Below are positions 25,270-33,709 of a DNA stretch of 64,000 nucleotides, piece by piece. How positions within the stretch are numbered: the first letter of the stretch is position 1; every line of letters begins with the position of its first letter. The notes below the pieces were generated by a model, which was not told the DNA's origin, did no database searches, and saw only the letters and a program-made list of their open reading frames with translations. A program made the position numbers and the translations under genes. Origin of the DNA: Thalassotalea crassostreae (GTDB lineage Bacteria > Pseudomonadota > Gammaproteobacteria > Enterobacterales > Alteromonadaceae). The stretch covers positions 3,348,001 to 3,412,000 of the forward strand of contig NZ_CP017689.1 in NCBI RefSeq assembly GCF_001831495.1. The letters are read 5' to 3'.

Positions 25270-26835
25270 TTATTTTAACGAACGAATATCATCAATTCGT
25301 TGCTGCAATTCAGCAACTTTTTCGGGATATTTGTCGGCAATATTTACTTGCTCTTTTACATCGTTGCTCATATCAAACAATTGCGGCACGGTCATTAATC
25401 CATTTTCTATCGCTGTTTTATTCGCTAACCAGTCAGGAGTTACACCATTAAACGGTTCGATATATTTCCACTTGCCACTGCGCAGTGAAATAGTAAAAGA
25501 TTCTTCTAACATTTCATCTCTAGCATCAGCGTTGCTGTCAAGTAATGCAGCTAAAACGTTCTCACTATCCACTGCTTCATTTTCTGCTAACTCAACACCG
25601 GTAAACGTGGCAAGCGTGCGATATAAATCAATGTGACTAATTAACGCGTCACTTACACCAGCAGCTACCATACCATCAGGATAGGTAACAATCATTGGCA
25701 CGCGAGTACCGGCTTCATAGGCACTGTATTTGCCACCTCTAAAACCACCGCTTGGATCGTGTGCGCCACGCATTTCTTCAGCTTGATCGTCATAACCATC
25801 GTCCATGACCGGGCCATTATCACTAGAGTAAATAATCAGCGTATTGTCATAGATACCTTGTTTTTTAAGTTCATCAACAATGCGCCCTGTCATCCAATCC
25901 ATTTGTAAAATGGCATCGCCTCTTGGCCCCATTCCTGACTTACCTGCAAACATTTCATTAGGCACTCTTGGTACATGGATATCATGAAATGGGAAAAACA
26001 ATAAGAATGGTTCATCCTTTGATTGTTGAATAAAGTCTATTGCCTTATCAGTGAATACTTGAGGAAAGTCTTCATCAATCCATTCAGCTGATTTCCCACC
26101 TTGCATCCAACCAATTCGGCTTATGCCATTTACGATAGTGGCACTGTGTTGCAAATCAGCTGTTTGTTTTAATAGCTCAGGCGACTCAGTCCCTACAGGT
26201 CGTTCACCAATACGGTCTTCATAACTAATAACGATCGGGTCATTTGGATCTAAATTAACAACCTTGTGATTTTCTAAATACACAGTAGGCACTCTGTCCC
26301 CCGTTGCAGGCATTAAAAAGCTGTAATCAAAACCTAATTCTAATGGCCCCGGTTTTACGTCTTTGTTCCAATCGACGGTTCCACGGCCAAGACCTAAATG
26401 CCACTTACCGACAACTGCGGTCTTGTAGCCAGCTTTTTTCATCATTTTAGGCAGCGTCGGCTTAGTGTAATCAATAATCAATGGCGCATCGCCAGGCAAA
26501 ATAGCGGCATTATTTCGAAATGCATATTGACCGGTCAGTAATGAATATCGTGACGGTGTGCACGTTGCAGCAGAGCTGTGTGCGTCAGTAAAACGAATGC
26601 CTTGGGCGGCTAATTCGTCAACATTAGGTGTCTGAGTTGCCGTCATGCCATAGCTTGATAAATCACCAAAACCTAAGTCATCCACATAAAAGATAACTAC
26701 GTTCGGCTTTTTCTTTGCTGGCGTATTTTTATCATTGGAATCTACAACAGTCGATTGTTCACTACACCCCATAGCGGTCAATACAAGAACCCCTAATAAA
26801 GTTTGTTGTATTTTTTTAAATGTATTATTCAACAT
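25270..26835 (-). CDS. Lipoprotein S1 sulfatase
   Basis: The product has 521 residues with a signal and lipobox ending at Cys24 (LTAMGC), so it is likely membrane-anchored. FYVDDLGFGDLSSYG holds the calcium-binding Asp pair. The catalytic signature C-T-P-S-R-Y-S-L-L-T-G puts the Cys at residue 92. VVGKWHLGLG, FPFHDIHVPR and YSSDNGPVMDDGY supply the other active-site residues. It is a close paralogue of the 27333-28901 protein; they share long blocks such as GDRVPxVYLENHxVVNLD. It probably removes sulfate from the same type of galactan. It is separated from that paralogue by the small EF-hand gene. Confidence 0.9.
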   Translation of the reverse strand: MLNNTFKKIQQTLLGVLVLTAMGCSEQSTVVDSNDKNTPAKKKPNVVIFYVDDLGFGDLSSYGMTATQTPNVDELAAQGIRFTDAHSSAATCTPSRYSLLTGQYAFRNNAAILPGDAPLIIDYTKPTLPKMMKKAGYKTAVVGKWHLGLGRGTVDWNKDVKPGPLELGFDYSFLMPATGDRVPTVYLENHKVVNLDPNDPIVISYEDRIGERPVGTESPELLKQTADLQHSATIVNGISRIGWMQGGKSAEWIDEDFPQVFTDKAIDFIQQSKDEPFLLFFPFHDIHVPRVPNEMFAGKSGMGPRGDAILQMDWMTGRIVDELKKQGIYDNTLIIYSSDNGPVMDDGYDDQAEEMRGAHDPSGGFRGGKYSAYEAGTRVPMIVTYPDGMVAAGVSDALISHIDLYRTLATFTGVELAENEAVDSENVLAALLDSNADARDEMLEESFTISLRSGKWKYIEPFNGVTPDWLANKTAIENGLMTVPQLFDMSNDVKEQVNIADKYPEKVAELQQRIDDIRSLK

Positions 26836-26942
26836 AATTTCTCTTTGTTAGGCCATTAGAAATAAGCAAGCCGAAGCAATAAACAAAAGCATTTGGAAAT
26901 ATTGCTGATACTTAAACTTCGGCTTTAATAAAACAAATTTAA

Positions 26943-27260
26943 TTATTTGTTTTTATTTTTGTTCTTATTCTTGTTTTTATTTTTAGCTTTTTTCTGTTGA
27001 GCTTTTGCTGCTTTAAACTCTTCTAACGAAATTTTGCCGTCTTTGTTAGTGTCTTTTTTATTAAAGCCATTTTGGTTCATTTGAGCCCGTTTTTCGCCTT
27101 TAAGACCGGCTTTATCCATCCAGCCTTTAGTCATTTGTTTATGCTCGTTAACGTCGATAGAACCATCTTTATTTGTATCGAATTTATTAAAGTAGTCGTT
27201 GGCAGCGGCTGAAAAGCTTAATGCCATTAACGCTGATAATGCTAATAATTTTGTTTTCAT
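26943..27260 (-). CDS. Exported EF-hand calcium-binding protein with Lys/Asn tail
   Basis: I place the start at ATG 27260, six bases after AAAGGTG; a GTG at 27269 is less likely. The product has 105 residues: a signal peptide (LLALSALMALSFSAAA), then two EF-hand loops, DTNKDGSIDVNE and DTNKDGKISLEE. The C-terminus is a basic low-complexity tail of alternating Lys and Asn (KNKNKNKNK). EF-hand pairs bind calcium, and S1 sulfatases also need calcium, so a supporting role is conceivable but unproven. It lies between two paralogous sulfatase genes. A long imperfect hairpin (about 26868-26935) follows its stop codon. Confidence 0.72.
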   Translation of the reverse strand: MKTKLLALSALMALSFSAAANDYFNKFDTNKDGSIDVNEHKQMTKGWMDKAGLKGEKRAQMNQNGFNKKDTNKDGKISLEEFKAAKAQQKKAKNKNKNKNKNKNK

Positions 27261-27332
27261 TGTTATCACCTTTTGTCGTTGTTTTTCTTAGCTCTTTCTA
27301 TTTGAGTTGTTCCTAATCTCAACAAATTTGGG

Positions 27333-28901
27333 TTAGTAACCTGTAGCCATAATTTGTTTTAGTCTTGCATCCATTTGCTTGACACGTTCAGGATATTGTT
27401 CAGCTAAGTTTTTAGTTTCGCCTGCATCATTCGATAAATCGAATAATTGTGGTTTTTTCATATAACCGCCAGCAATGCCTTTATTATCCTTAATAAAAGT
27501 ATGTTTCTTTTTACTTCCTGGAATGTATTTCCAATTGCCTTCACGCAACGCACCGCTACCCATAGACTCTTCAACTAAATCTACGCGCCCTTCATTAGAT
27601 TGCCCTAACCAAACTGCTAGTTGTTGCTGACTATCTTGTGCTTCATTTTCCGCCAGTGGTTGGCCTACTAATTTTGCAAGTGACGCATAAATATCGATTT
27701 GCGAAACCAAAGCATCATTTACTTGCGCAGGAATTGTACCTGGCCAATAAGCGATTGTTGGTACGCGAGTGGCTGCTTCATAACGGCTGTATTTACCGCC
27801 TTTAAATGGGCCCGCCGGTTTATGGTCACCAAGTCTAGTTACTGATTCATCTTCATAACCATCATTAAGTACTGGGCCATTATCACTGGTAAAAATTAAT
27901 AACGTATTTTCAGCAATGCCTAACGCTTCAAGTTCTCTGATCACTTGCCCAGTGATCCAATCCATTTGTGCAATTGCATCACCGCGTGGTCCCATATCGG
28001 TTGAGCCGATGAATTTTGGATGAGGTAAACGTGGTACGTGAATATCATGGTAAGAATGGAATAAGAAGAAAGGTTTATCTTTATTGCTACGAATAAAGTT
28101 AATCGCCTTATCAGAAAATACTTCGGCAAAATCTTCATCAGTCCAAAGCGCTGATTCACCGCCAGCCATATGACCAATGCGACTTACGCCATTAATTATG
28201 GTTTCGTTATGTTGTTTATCAGCAACAAAACGCAATAATTCTGGGTTTTCATAGCCGGTTTCACGATTACCAACTTTACCCTTATAACTAACAGATATTG
28301 GGTCGTTATGATCTAGGTTTACCACGCGATGATTCTCAAGATATACCGCCGGTACTCTGTCGCCTGTTGCTGGTAATAAAAAACTATAATCAAAGCCAAT
28401 TTCTAATGGCCCTGGTTTTACATCACTGTTCCAGTCAACATCACCGTTACCTAAACCTAAATGCCATTTACCAACAACACCGGTTGCATAACCGGCTTTT
28501 TTAAGCATGCTCGCTAGCGTTGGTTTACCCGGTTGAATTAACGCTGGAGCATCACCTTTAAGAATTTTTGCACTACTGCGAAAACCATGTTCACCTGTAA
28601 GTAAGGAATAACGAGATGGTGTACACGTTGCAGCAGAACTGTGCGCATCGGTGAAGCGAATGCCGTTATTAGCAATCCTGTCAATCTCAGGCGTTTGAAC
28701 TTTAGTCGCGCCATAACTACTCAGGTCACCATAACCTAAGTCGTCAATATAGAAGATAACCACGTTTGGTTTTGCTGTTTTGCTTAAGTCATGTACTTTT
28801 GTTTGTTCGTTTGATTCAGGCTGAGAGCACGCGGTTAACGCAATGGATACAACACCTGCCAATGCCAGTTTAAATTTACTATTCATATTGAAGTTTCTCA
28901 T
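27333..28901 (-). CDS. Lipoprotein S1 sulfatase
   Basis: The product has 522 residues from ATG 28901; ATG 28886 is an alternative. A lipobox ends at Cys25 (ALTAC). FYIDDLGYGDLSSYG is the calcium site and C-T-P-S-R-Y-S-L-L-T-G the formylglycine signature (Cys93). Other conserved pieces are VVGKWHLGLG, FHSYHDIHVPR and FTSDNGPVLNDGY. It is a close paralogue of the 25270-26835 sulfatase, with the same length and collinear motifs. Its start overlaps the upstream sulfatase stop by four bases (ATGA) if 28901 is used, which suggests translational coupling in one operon with the 28898-30376 gene and dgoK. Confidence 0.9.
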   Translation of the reverse strand: MRNFNMNSKFKLALAGVVSIALTACSQPESNEQTKVHDLSKTAKPNVVIFYIDDLGYGDLSSYGATKVQTPEIDRIANNGIRFTDAHSSAATCTPSRYSLLTGEHGFRSSAKILKGDAPALIQPGKPTLASMLKKAGYATGVVGKWHLGLGNGDVDWNSDVKPGPLEIGFDYSFLLPATGDRVPAVYLENHRVVNLDHNDPISVSYKGKVGNRETGYENPELLRFVADKQHNETIINGVSRIGHMAGGESALWTDEDFAEVFSDKAINFIRSNKDKPFFLFHSYHDIHVPRLPHPKFIGSTDMGPRGDAIAQMDWITGQVIRELEALGIAENTLLIFTSDNGPVLNDGYEDESVTRLGDHKPAGPFKGGKYSRYEAATRVPTIAYWPGTIPAQVNDALVSQIDIYASLAKLVGQPLAENEAQDSQQQLAVWLGQSNEGRVDLVEESMGSGALREGNWKYIPGSKKKHTFIKDNKGIAGGYMKKPQLFDLSNDAGETKNLAEQYPERVKQMDARLKQIMATGY

Positions 28902-30376
28902 TCTTGTGCGTCGCTTTGTTCAGCACTTTTCTTGTTATTTTTTTGGTTTTTGGAAGCTTCTGCATTTACAGCTTCTGCATTTTGTTTTTTAAAATCCCAC
29001 GAACCAAGCTTAGGAAAAGCTCCATCTTCAAGCTCTTCATTCCATTGTTGGTAACTCTGTTGTAGCTTGTTGTATTGTGATTTATTTTTCTTATAGACAT
29101 TGTTCTGCTCAGAAATATCAGTATTTATGTCGTAGAGCATTTGACTATTTTTCTGTTTGATCATTTTCGTATTGTTAGTAAGCGATGCCTGCCAACGACC
29201 ATGGCTGCGCCAAAACAGAACATCGTGTGGCTGACCTTTATTTTCACCGGTCAAAAACGGAACTAAGTTGACACCATCGAGTGGTTTGTTTTTACTGATA
29301 TCTACTTTTGCTTCATCAACAATCGTCGCTAGAATATCCAATGAGATCACAGGCTCATGGTAGTCGAGGCCGGCAGGTATCTTAGCTGGCCAACGCACAG
29401 CAAATGGTACTCTTACACCGCCTTCAAATGGCGCACCTTTGCCACCGCGCAATACACCGTTATCCGACGCATTCTTTTCTAATGGACCACCATTGTCAGA
29501 CAAGAAAAATATGATGGTATTGTCATCTATACCTTGCTCTTTTAAGGTATCTAAAATTTTACCAACGCCATCGTCGACAGAACTGATCATCGCCGCGTAG
29601 GTTTTACGACGCTTGTTTTTGATATGTGGATATCTATCTAAGTATTCTTGGGTGGCTTGCAATGGTGCATGCGGGGCGTTATAGGCAACATACAAAAAGA
29701 AAGGATTGTCTTTTTCACGCTTGATAAAGTCAACGGCATCGTTAGATAACTCATCGGTTAAGTACTCTTTGATATCGACTCGTTCATTGTTGCGCAATAA
29801 ACGAGTGTTATACCACTGCCATTTTTTGGTAACTTGCGAAAGGTCGTTGATATTTAATTCTTCAGGAAAATAACGGTGTCCGCCGGATAGAAAACCAAAG
29901 AAATGATCAAAGCCACGTTTGTTTGGGTGCAAATCTGGGTGAGTCCCCATATGCCATTTACCAAGAATGCCTGAGGTATATCCTGCTGGTTTCAACACTT
30001 CTGCAATGTTTTTTTCGTCTTTTGGAATACCGGCGTTGTCTACCGTAGGATCAATGGTGGGGTTACCAACGAAACCAAATCTGTCTTGATATCGACCCGT
30101 TAATAAGCCCGCACGACTAGGTCCACAAACAGGATATGAAACATAACCTTGAGTAAATCGTGTGCCCTCAGTTGCGATTCGGTCAATGTGCGGCGTGAAG
30201 ATCTCTTTAGAACCATTAAAGCCGACATCTGCATAACCTTGATCATCGGTCAGTATGACAATTAGGTTCGGTTTTTCACTGGCATGCAAAGTAGTTGAAA
30301 AACAAAAATTAAAAACAACACATAATACTGCACAGGCATTAAATTTAAGCGTATTTTTAAAATATGGATGTTTCAT
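28898..30376 (-). CDS. Exported S1 sulfatase
   Basis: I choose ATG 30376, preceded by AGGGGA, which gives a signal peptide (KFNACAVLCVVFNF, cleavage near LHASEK). A longer frame to 30511 would overlap the kinase gene. The calcium motif is ILTDDQGYADVGFNG and the catalytic signature C-G-P-S-R-A-G-L-L-T-G places the Cys at residue 84. GILGKWHMG, NAPHAPLQA and FLSDNGGPLEKN are the remaining signatures. This set of motifs resembles the branch that includes GalNAc-4- or -6-sulfatases and some galactan sulfatases. The C-terminus is a low-complexity Ala/Glu/Lys/Asn tail. It is followed with a four-base overlap by another sulfatase. Confidence 0.9.
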   Translation of the reverse strand: MKHPYFKNTLKFNACAVLCVVFNFCFSTTLHASEKPNLIVILTDDQGYADVGFNGSKEIFTPHIDRIATEGTRFTQGYVSYPVCGPSRAGLLTGRYQDRFGFVGNPTIDPTVDNAGIPKDEKNIAEVLKPAGYTSGILGKWHMGTHPDLHPNKRGFDHFFGFLSGGHRYFPEELNINDLSQVTKKWQWYNTRLLRNNERVDIKEYLTDELSNDAVDFIKREKDNPFFLYVAYNAPHAPLQATQEYLDRYPHIKNKRRKTYAAMISSVDDGVGKILDTLKEQGIDDNTIIFFLSDNGGPLEKNASDNGVLRGGKGAPFEGGVRVPFAVRWPAKIPAGLDYHEPVISLDILATIVDEAKVDISKNKPLDGVNLVPFLTGENKGQPHDVLFWRSHGRWQASLTNNTKMIKQKNSQMLYDINTDISEQNNVYKKNKSQYNKLQQSYQQWNEELEDGAFPKLGSWDFKKQNAEAVNAEASKNQKNNKKSAEQSDAQE

Positions 30377-30422
30377 TGTGTCCCCTAACAAGGTTAATTC
30401 TTTGTTATTAGAATTTATAACC

Positions 30423-31367
30423 TTATGTTTTTGAAAAAAGGCTCTTATATAACTGTGAATAACCTGCAATCGCGACATCTGCTTCTTCAAGCAAAATTGA
30501 TTCATAGCCAAATATATTCAAGGCCGTGGCAAAGCTTTGCACTAATTTTTTAGAACCGACGATTAGAACACTTTCAAAATTTGATATATCCCATTCGTTT
30601 GCATGAATGGCACCATGAACATCACTACCAATTAATATTCCCGACAAATAGGAGCAGGCATTATCTTCGTTAATTTGGCCAAATAGCTGTTTGGTTCGAA
30701 CACTAAAAATGTTGTGACTTAAACTGGCAACTTCACTATTTTTAATTTGGTTAACACCGAGAGTGAAAGCATCTAAATCAAAATTATCAGTCTGTTTTTG
30801 AATCAACACACTATGATTGGTGAGTAGGTCATACAACTCACCGGTCATCGCGGTTTTGAATAATTGAACTTCGCCATTATCAATTAACACCCATTTGGTA
30901 TGAGTACCAGGTAAACAAATTAGATGACGGCCTTGCTGATATTGTGGTTTGTTTAATAGCAAACCAAATATCTGCAACTCTTCGCCGCGCATTACATCAC
31001 TGTTATGATCTGCTGTCTCGCAACTTAAGCCTGGTACAATAAATATCTGGTGACCTTGGCAAGAAAACTCAAAACAAGAAGACGCTAGTTTTTTCGGCAA
31101 CACCGGACATGATAAGTAGTCAGCTTCTTTCCAACCTACTGTTGAACCAACTTGACCAGAAAGAATGATTGGCAGTTGGCCATAATCCTTCCAAGGTGCA
31201 ATAAGCTGAAATAAATGCTGTTCAAATTGTTTGTCAATTTTAGTTATGCCTAAGCCTTTAGCTGTATCTATTACATCTAAATTATTAGTATCGTTTACTT
31301 TGCATAAATAGGCTCGTAAGTGAGTACTGCCCCAATCTGCAACTATGACATGTTCAATGTTTAACAA
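30423..31367 (-). CDS. dgoK: 2-dehydro-3-deoxygalactonokinase (first copy)
   Basis: The product has 314 residues. The start is TTG 31367, with AAGGAA five to six bases upstream and no alternative ATG. It has the DgoK family motifs: VADWGSTHLRAYL at the N-terminus (phosphate 1 loop), SGQVGS, DVMRGEELQIFG, PGTHTKWVLI and FKTAMTGELYDLL. The enzyme phosphorylates 2-keto-3-deoxy-galactonate with ATP to KDPGal in the cytoplasm. A second, diverged copy lies at 36022-36963. This copy leads a separate transcription unit with two or three sulfatase genes, unlike copy two, which sits with the aldolase and dehydrogenase. Confidence 0.9.
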   Translation of the reverse strand: MLNIEHVIVADWGSTHLRAYLCKVNDTNNLDVIDTAKGLGITKIDKQFEQHLFQLIAPWKDYGQLPIILSGQVGSTVGWKEADYLSCPVLPKKLASSCFEFSCQGHQIFIVPGLSCETADHNSDVMRGEELQIFGLLLNKPQYQQGRHLICLPGTHTKWVLIDNGEVQLFKTAMTGELYDLLTNHSVLIQKQTDNFDLDAFTLGVNQIKNSEVASLSHNIFSVRTKQLFGQINEDNACSYLSGILIGSDVHGAIHANEWDISNFESVLIVGSKKLVQSFATALNIFGYESILLEEADVAIAGYSQLYKSLFSKT

Positions 31368-31656
31368 AATATTCCTTCGTTACGCGCTTTGTCCTAAGCC
31401 CGTAATCTACATCTTTTCCATTTTCTCGATTGGCTTATTAGCCAACTACATAAGTTTTTTAGAAGCTAATTTATAATCGCAACTAGATTATATAAGGGTA
31501 ATTAAAAAACCTTATTGTATTATATATAATATTTTAGTGATTAAGGGAAGAATTATTTTGATTGAACGTCAATTTTGTCCTTAATACTGAGCTCCTATAA
31601 CACAAGAAACTTTGTATGATTAAAATCGAACAGCTGCTCACTAAATATGAGAAAGC
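31368..31656. other. Intergenic regulatory region before the first dgoK copy
   Basis: This gap contains an AT-only perfect palindrome, TATTATATATAATA, at 31518-31531, and otherwise AT-rich sequence. It must carry the promoter for the dgoK-sulfatase unit. I see no RNA gene or small ORF. Confidence 0.5.
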
Positions 31657-31684
31657 AAAAAGCCCTAATCATAAATATCAGGGC
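31657..31684 (-). terminator. Rho-independent terminator after the mutarotase gene
   Basis: On the minus strand GCCCTGAT and ATTAGGGC pair over eight positions around a seven-base loop, followed by five T. It separates the mutarotase gene from the dgoK-sulfatase unit. Confidence 0.8.
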
Positions 31685-31713
31685 CTTTTACTATGGGAGC
31701 TGGTAAATTTTGA

Positions 31714-32595
31714 CTAGTGACTCATTTTAGGAGCTACTTTCATCCAAATACTCATTTCTTTATTCGGTCTCAAACTTGAAAATCCAGTATTTTCAATTCC
31801 TTGAGAGTGCATATTGATTGCATCTGGCGAATGGGTGACTGGTTCAACACAAAAGAAGTCTTCTTCTTTAGGGCTATAAACCACCATGAACTTACAGTTT
31901 TCAGATGCGGTAATATCTGCTTTAACATTCCACTCTGGCCAAGACACTTCAGCTTTTGCAGGAAAGTCGATAAAGGTATTATCTAATTGATGACTATTCA
32001 TAACCATGCCGCTGGTACTTTGAATACAACTTGGGGCATCGATCACTTTTATCGGCATAGATTCATGGTCTACTTCCCACATCTTGCTTACATCAGCAAC
32101 TAAAGAGGCTTGTTTTGTACGAGAAAAATATGGATGCAATCCAAGTCCCGCAGGCATTTCAGATGTACCGACATTTTTCAATGTTAATGTTTGCAGTAAT
32201 TCGCCATTTTGCAGTTCGAAACGATAAATCGCTTGGTAAGGAAATGGCCAATCATTTGACGTATACGAATAACTTAGAGTGACACTAGCATCGCTTTGCT
32301 CTATAACTTGCCATTTAACTTGCCATCCATGACCATGATTAGCGTGTAACTCAGGTAATTGATTTAGTGGTAATTGGATGTCTTTATCTTGCCAAGTAAA
32401 CTTGCCTTCGCGGATGCGATTTGAAAACGGTACTAATGGGAAGCAAGCGGTGCTTGTAACATCTTCAACGCCGATTCGATTAGGGAAAATTGATATAGAT
32501 TTATTATTGGCAATATAAGTATAAGCTAAAATACTAGCACCTAAATCAGGTGCTATAACTACTTCGCTTATATTGTCTTTAATGGTAATGTTCAT
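31714..32595 (-). CDS. Aldose 1-epimerase family protein (galactose mutarotase-like)
   Basis: I start at ATG 32595; a TTG nine bases upstream is the only alternative and no strong ribosome-binding site is seen. The product has 293 residues. Signatures are VIAPDLGASILAY, PLVPFSNRIREG, the catalytic His in ANHGHGW, GLGLHPYFSR, and the catalytic Glu in CVEPVTHSPDAIN. No signal peptide is present, so it acts in the cytoplasm. It interconverts alpha and beta anomers, probably of D-galactose or an anhydro- or methyl-galactose, supplying the dehydrogenase. It lies downstream of the lactonase gene with a 208-base gap and has its own AT-rich upstream motif. Confidence 0.85.
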   Translation of the reverse strand: MNITIKDNISEVVIAPDLGASILAYTYIANNKSISIFPNRIGVEDVTSTACFPLVPFSNRIREGKFTWQDKDIQLPLNQLPELHANHGHGWQVKWQVIEQSDASVTLSYSYTSNDWPFPYQAIYRFELQNGELLQTLTLKNVGTSEMPAGLGLHPYFSRTKQASLVADVSKMWEVDHESMPIKVIDAPSCIQSTSGMVMNSHQLDNTFIDFPAKAEVSWPEWNVKADITASENCKFMVVYSPKEEDFFCVEPVTHSPDAINMHSQGIENTGFSSLRPNKEMSIWMKVAPKMSH

Positions 32596-32612
32596 CGATA
32601 TCAAAAATACTA

Positions 32613-32630
32613 TTTATAATATATAATAAT
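32613..32630 (-). promoter_or_regulatory. Shared AT-rich promoter-proximal motif, loose copy
   Basis: TTTATAATATATAATAAT lies about 18 bases upstream of the mutarotase start. It resembles the stricter motif at 25111-25130 and 35959-35978. A GATATCAAAA half-site, like the GntR candidate operator, is adjacent at 32597-32606. Confidence 0.35.
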
Positions 32631-32803
32631 TTACCTTTTGTTTGGCAATAATGCAATAAGAAGTAACTGATTTTGTGTATTAATTTGTATCAGAAATGAG
32701 AATCTTCATACAAATTCACCAATTAGCAATTTGTCACACAGAGAAAATCCCTATTTTCAACTTGATAATTGGTTTTGTATCAGCTTATTTTCCAACAAAC
32801 TTA

Positions 32804-33703
32804 TTACGGTAAGATAAATTTATTTTCTTCTAGACCTGTAGTTCCGTTAACTTGGTAAATAAATAAATTTCCAGCGAGTGGTTGTTGCGAAAGCTCGTTT
32901 TCGCTTAGATCCTGCCGCGCTGAAGTGATCATTAACCAATCTAAATTTGGCCCACCAAAAGCAACACAACTAGGTTGTGACACTGGTACATCTATACAAA
33001 GATCAATCTCACCCTGGGGATTATAGCGAACAACCCTTGAACCACCCCATTGTGCATTCCAAAGGTAGCCATCTGAATCTATTGTAGATCCATCAGGAAA
33101 TGAGCCTGGTGCAGTTTTAGCGAAAAGCTTTTTGTTTGATAGTTCTGTGGTTGCTGTATTGAAATCGTATTGATGTATTTTTTGTTGAGGAGAATCGGCA
33201 TGATAAAGTGTTTTGCCATCAGGGCTCCAACAAAGGCCATTGGCAATTTCAATATTGGTTTCTTTAGCAATAGATTTGCCGCGCGAATTCAGCATGTACA
33301 AGAAAGCAGATTGTTCGGAGCTTTCTTTGTTTTCAACCAGAGAGCCATACCAAAATCTGCCTTGGCGATCGACGCGGCCATCATTGAATCGGTTACCTTT
33401 GATATGCTCTTCTGGCTTATCAATCCACTCTAATGATTTAGAGCTAAAATCGTAAAACGCAATACCTGATGCAAAGGCGACAATAATTCTTGGGTCATTC
33501 TCAATAAAGGCGAAGCATCCGACACGCTCAGGCATTGTATGCTTATTCAATTGACTGCTTTTTGTCGAGTAACTGTATAAACAGGACTCTTGAATATCTG
33601 TCCACCATATACATTGACTAAGGGCGTGCCATTGCACGCCCTCGCCTAAAGTATTGGTAACATCGATAACGTTTAAAAGCTTACCTACTGTTACGTTTGC
33701 CAT
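32804..33703 (-). CDS. SMP-30/gluconolactonase family sugar lactonase
   Basis: The product has 299 residues, a six-bladed propeller of the regucalcin family. Conserved pieces are NTLGEGVQWH with the metal-ligand Glu, NRFNDGRVDRQGRFWYGSL, ANGLCWSPDGKTLYHAD and GSFPDGSTIDSDGYLWNAQWGG, holding the Asn and Asp ligands. It hydrolyses an aldonolactone to the aldonic acid in the cytoplasm; D-galactono-lactone is the likely substrate, given the adjacent dehydrogenase, DgoK and DgoA. It follows the symporter gene by six bases and so is in its operon. Confidence 0.88.
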   Translation of the reverse strand: MANVTVGKLLNVIDVTNTLGEGVQWHALSQCIWWTDIQESCLYSYSTKSSQLNKHTMPERVGCFAFIENDPRIIVAFASGIAFYDFSSKSLEWIDKPEEHIKGNRFNDGRVDRQGRFWYGSLVENKESSEQSAFLYMLNSRGKSIAKETNIEIANGLCWSPDGKTLYHADSPQQKIHQYDFNTATTELSNKKLFAKTAPGSFPDGSTIDSDGYLWNAQWGGSRVVRYNPQGEIDLCIDVPVSQPSCVAFGGPNLDWLMITSARQDLSENELSQQPLAGNLFIYQVNGTTGLEENKFILP

Positions 33704-33709
33704 CAGTGT

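Noticed and set aside
30377..30511. Longer N-terminus of the 28898-30376 sulfatase
   Set aside because: It would overlap the dgoK 3' end and bury the signal peptide; ATG 30376 has a good ribosome-binding site.
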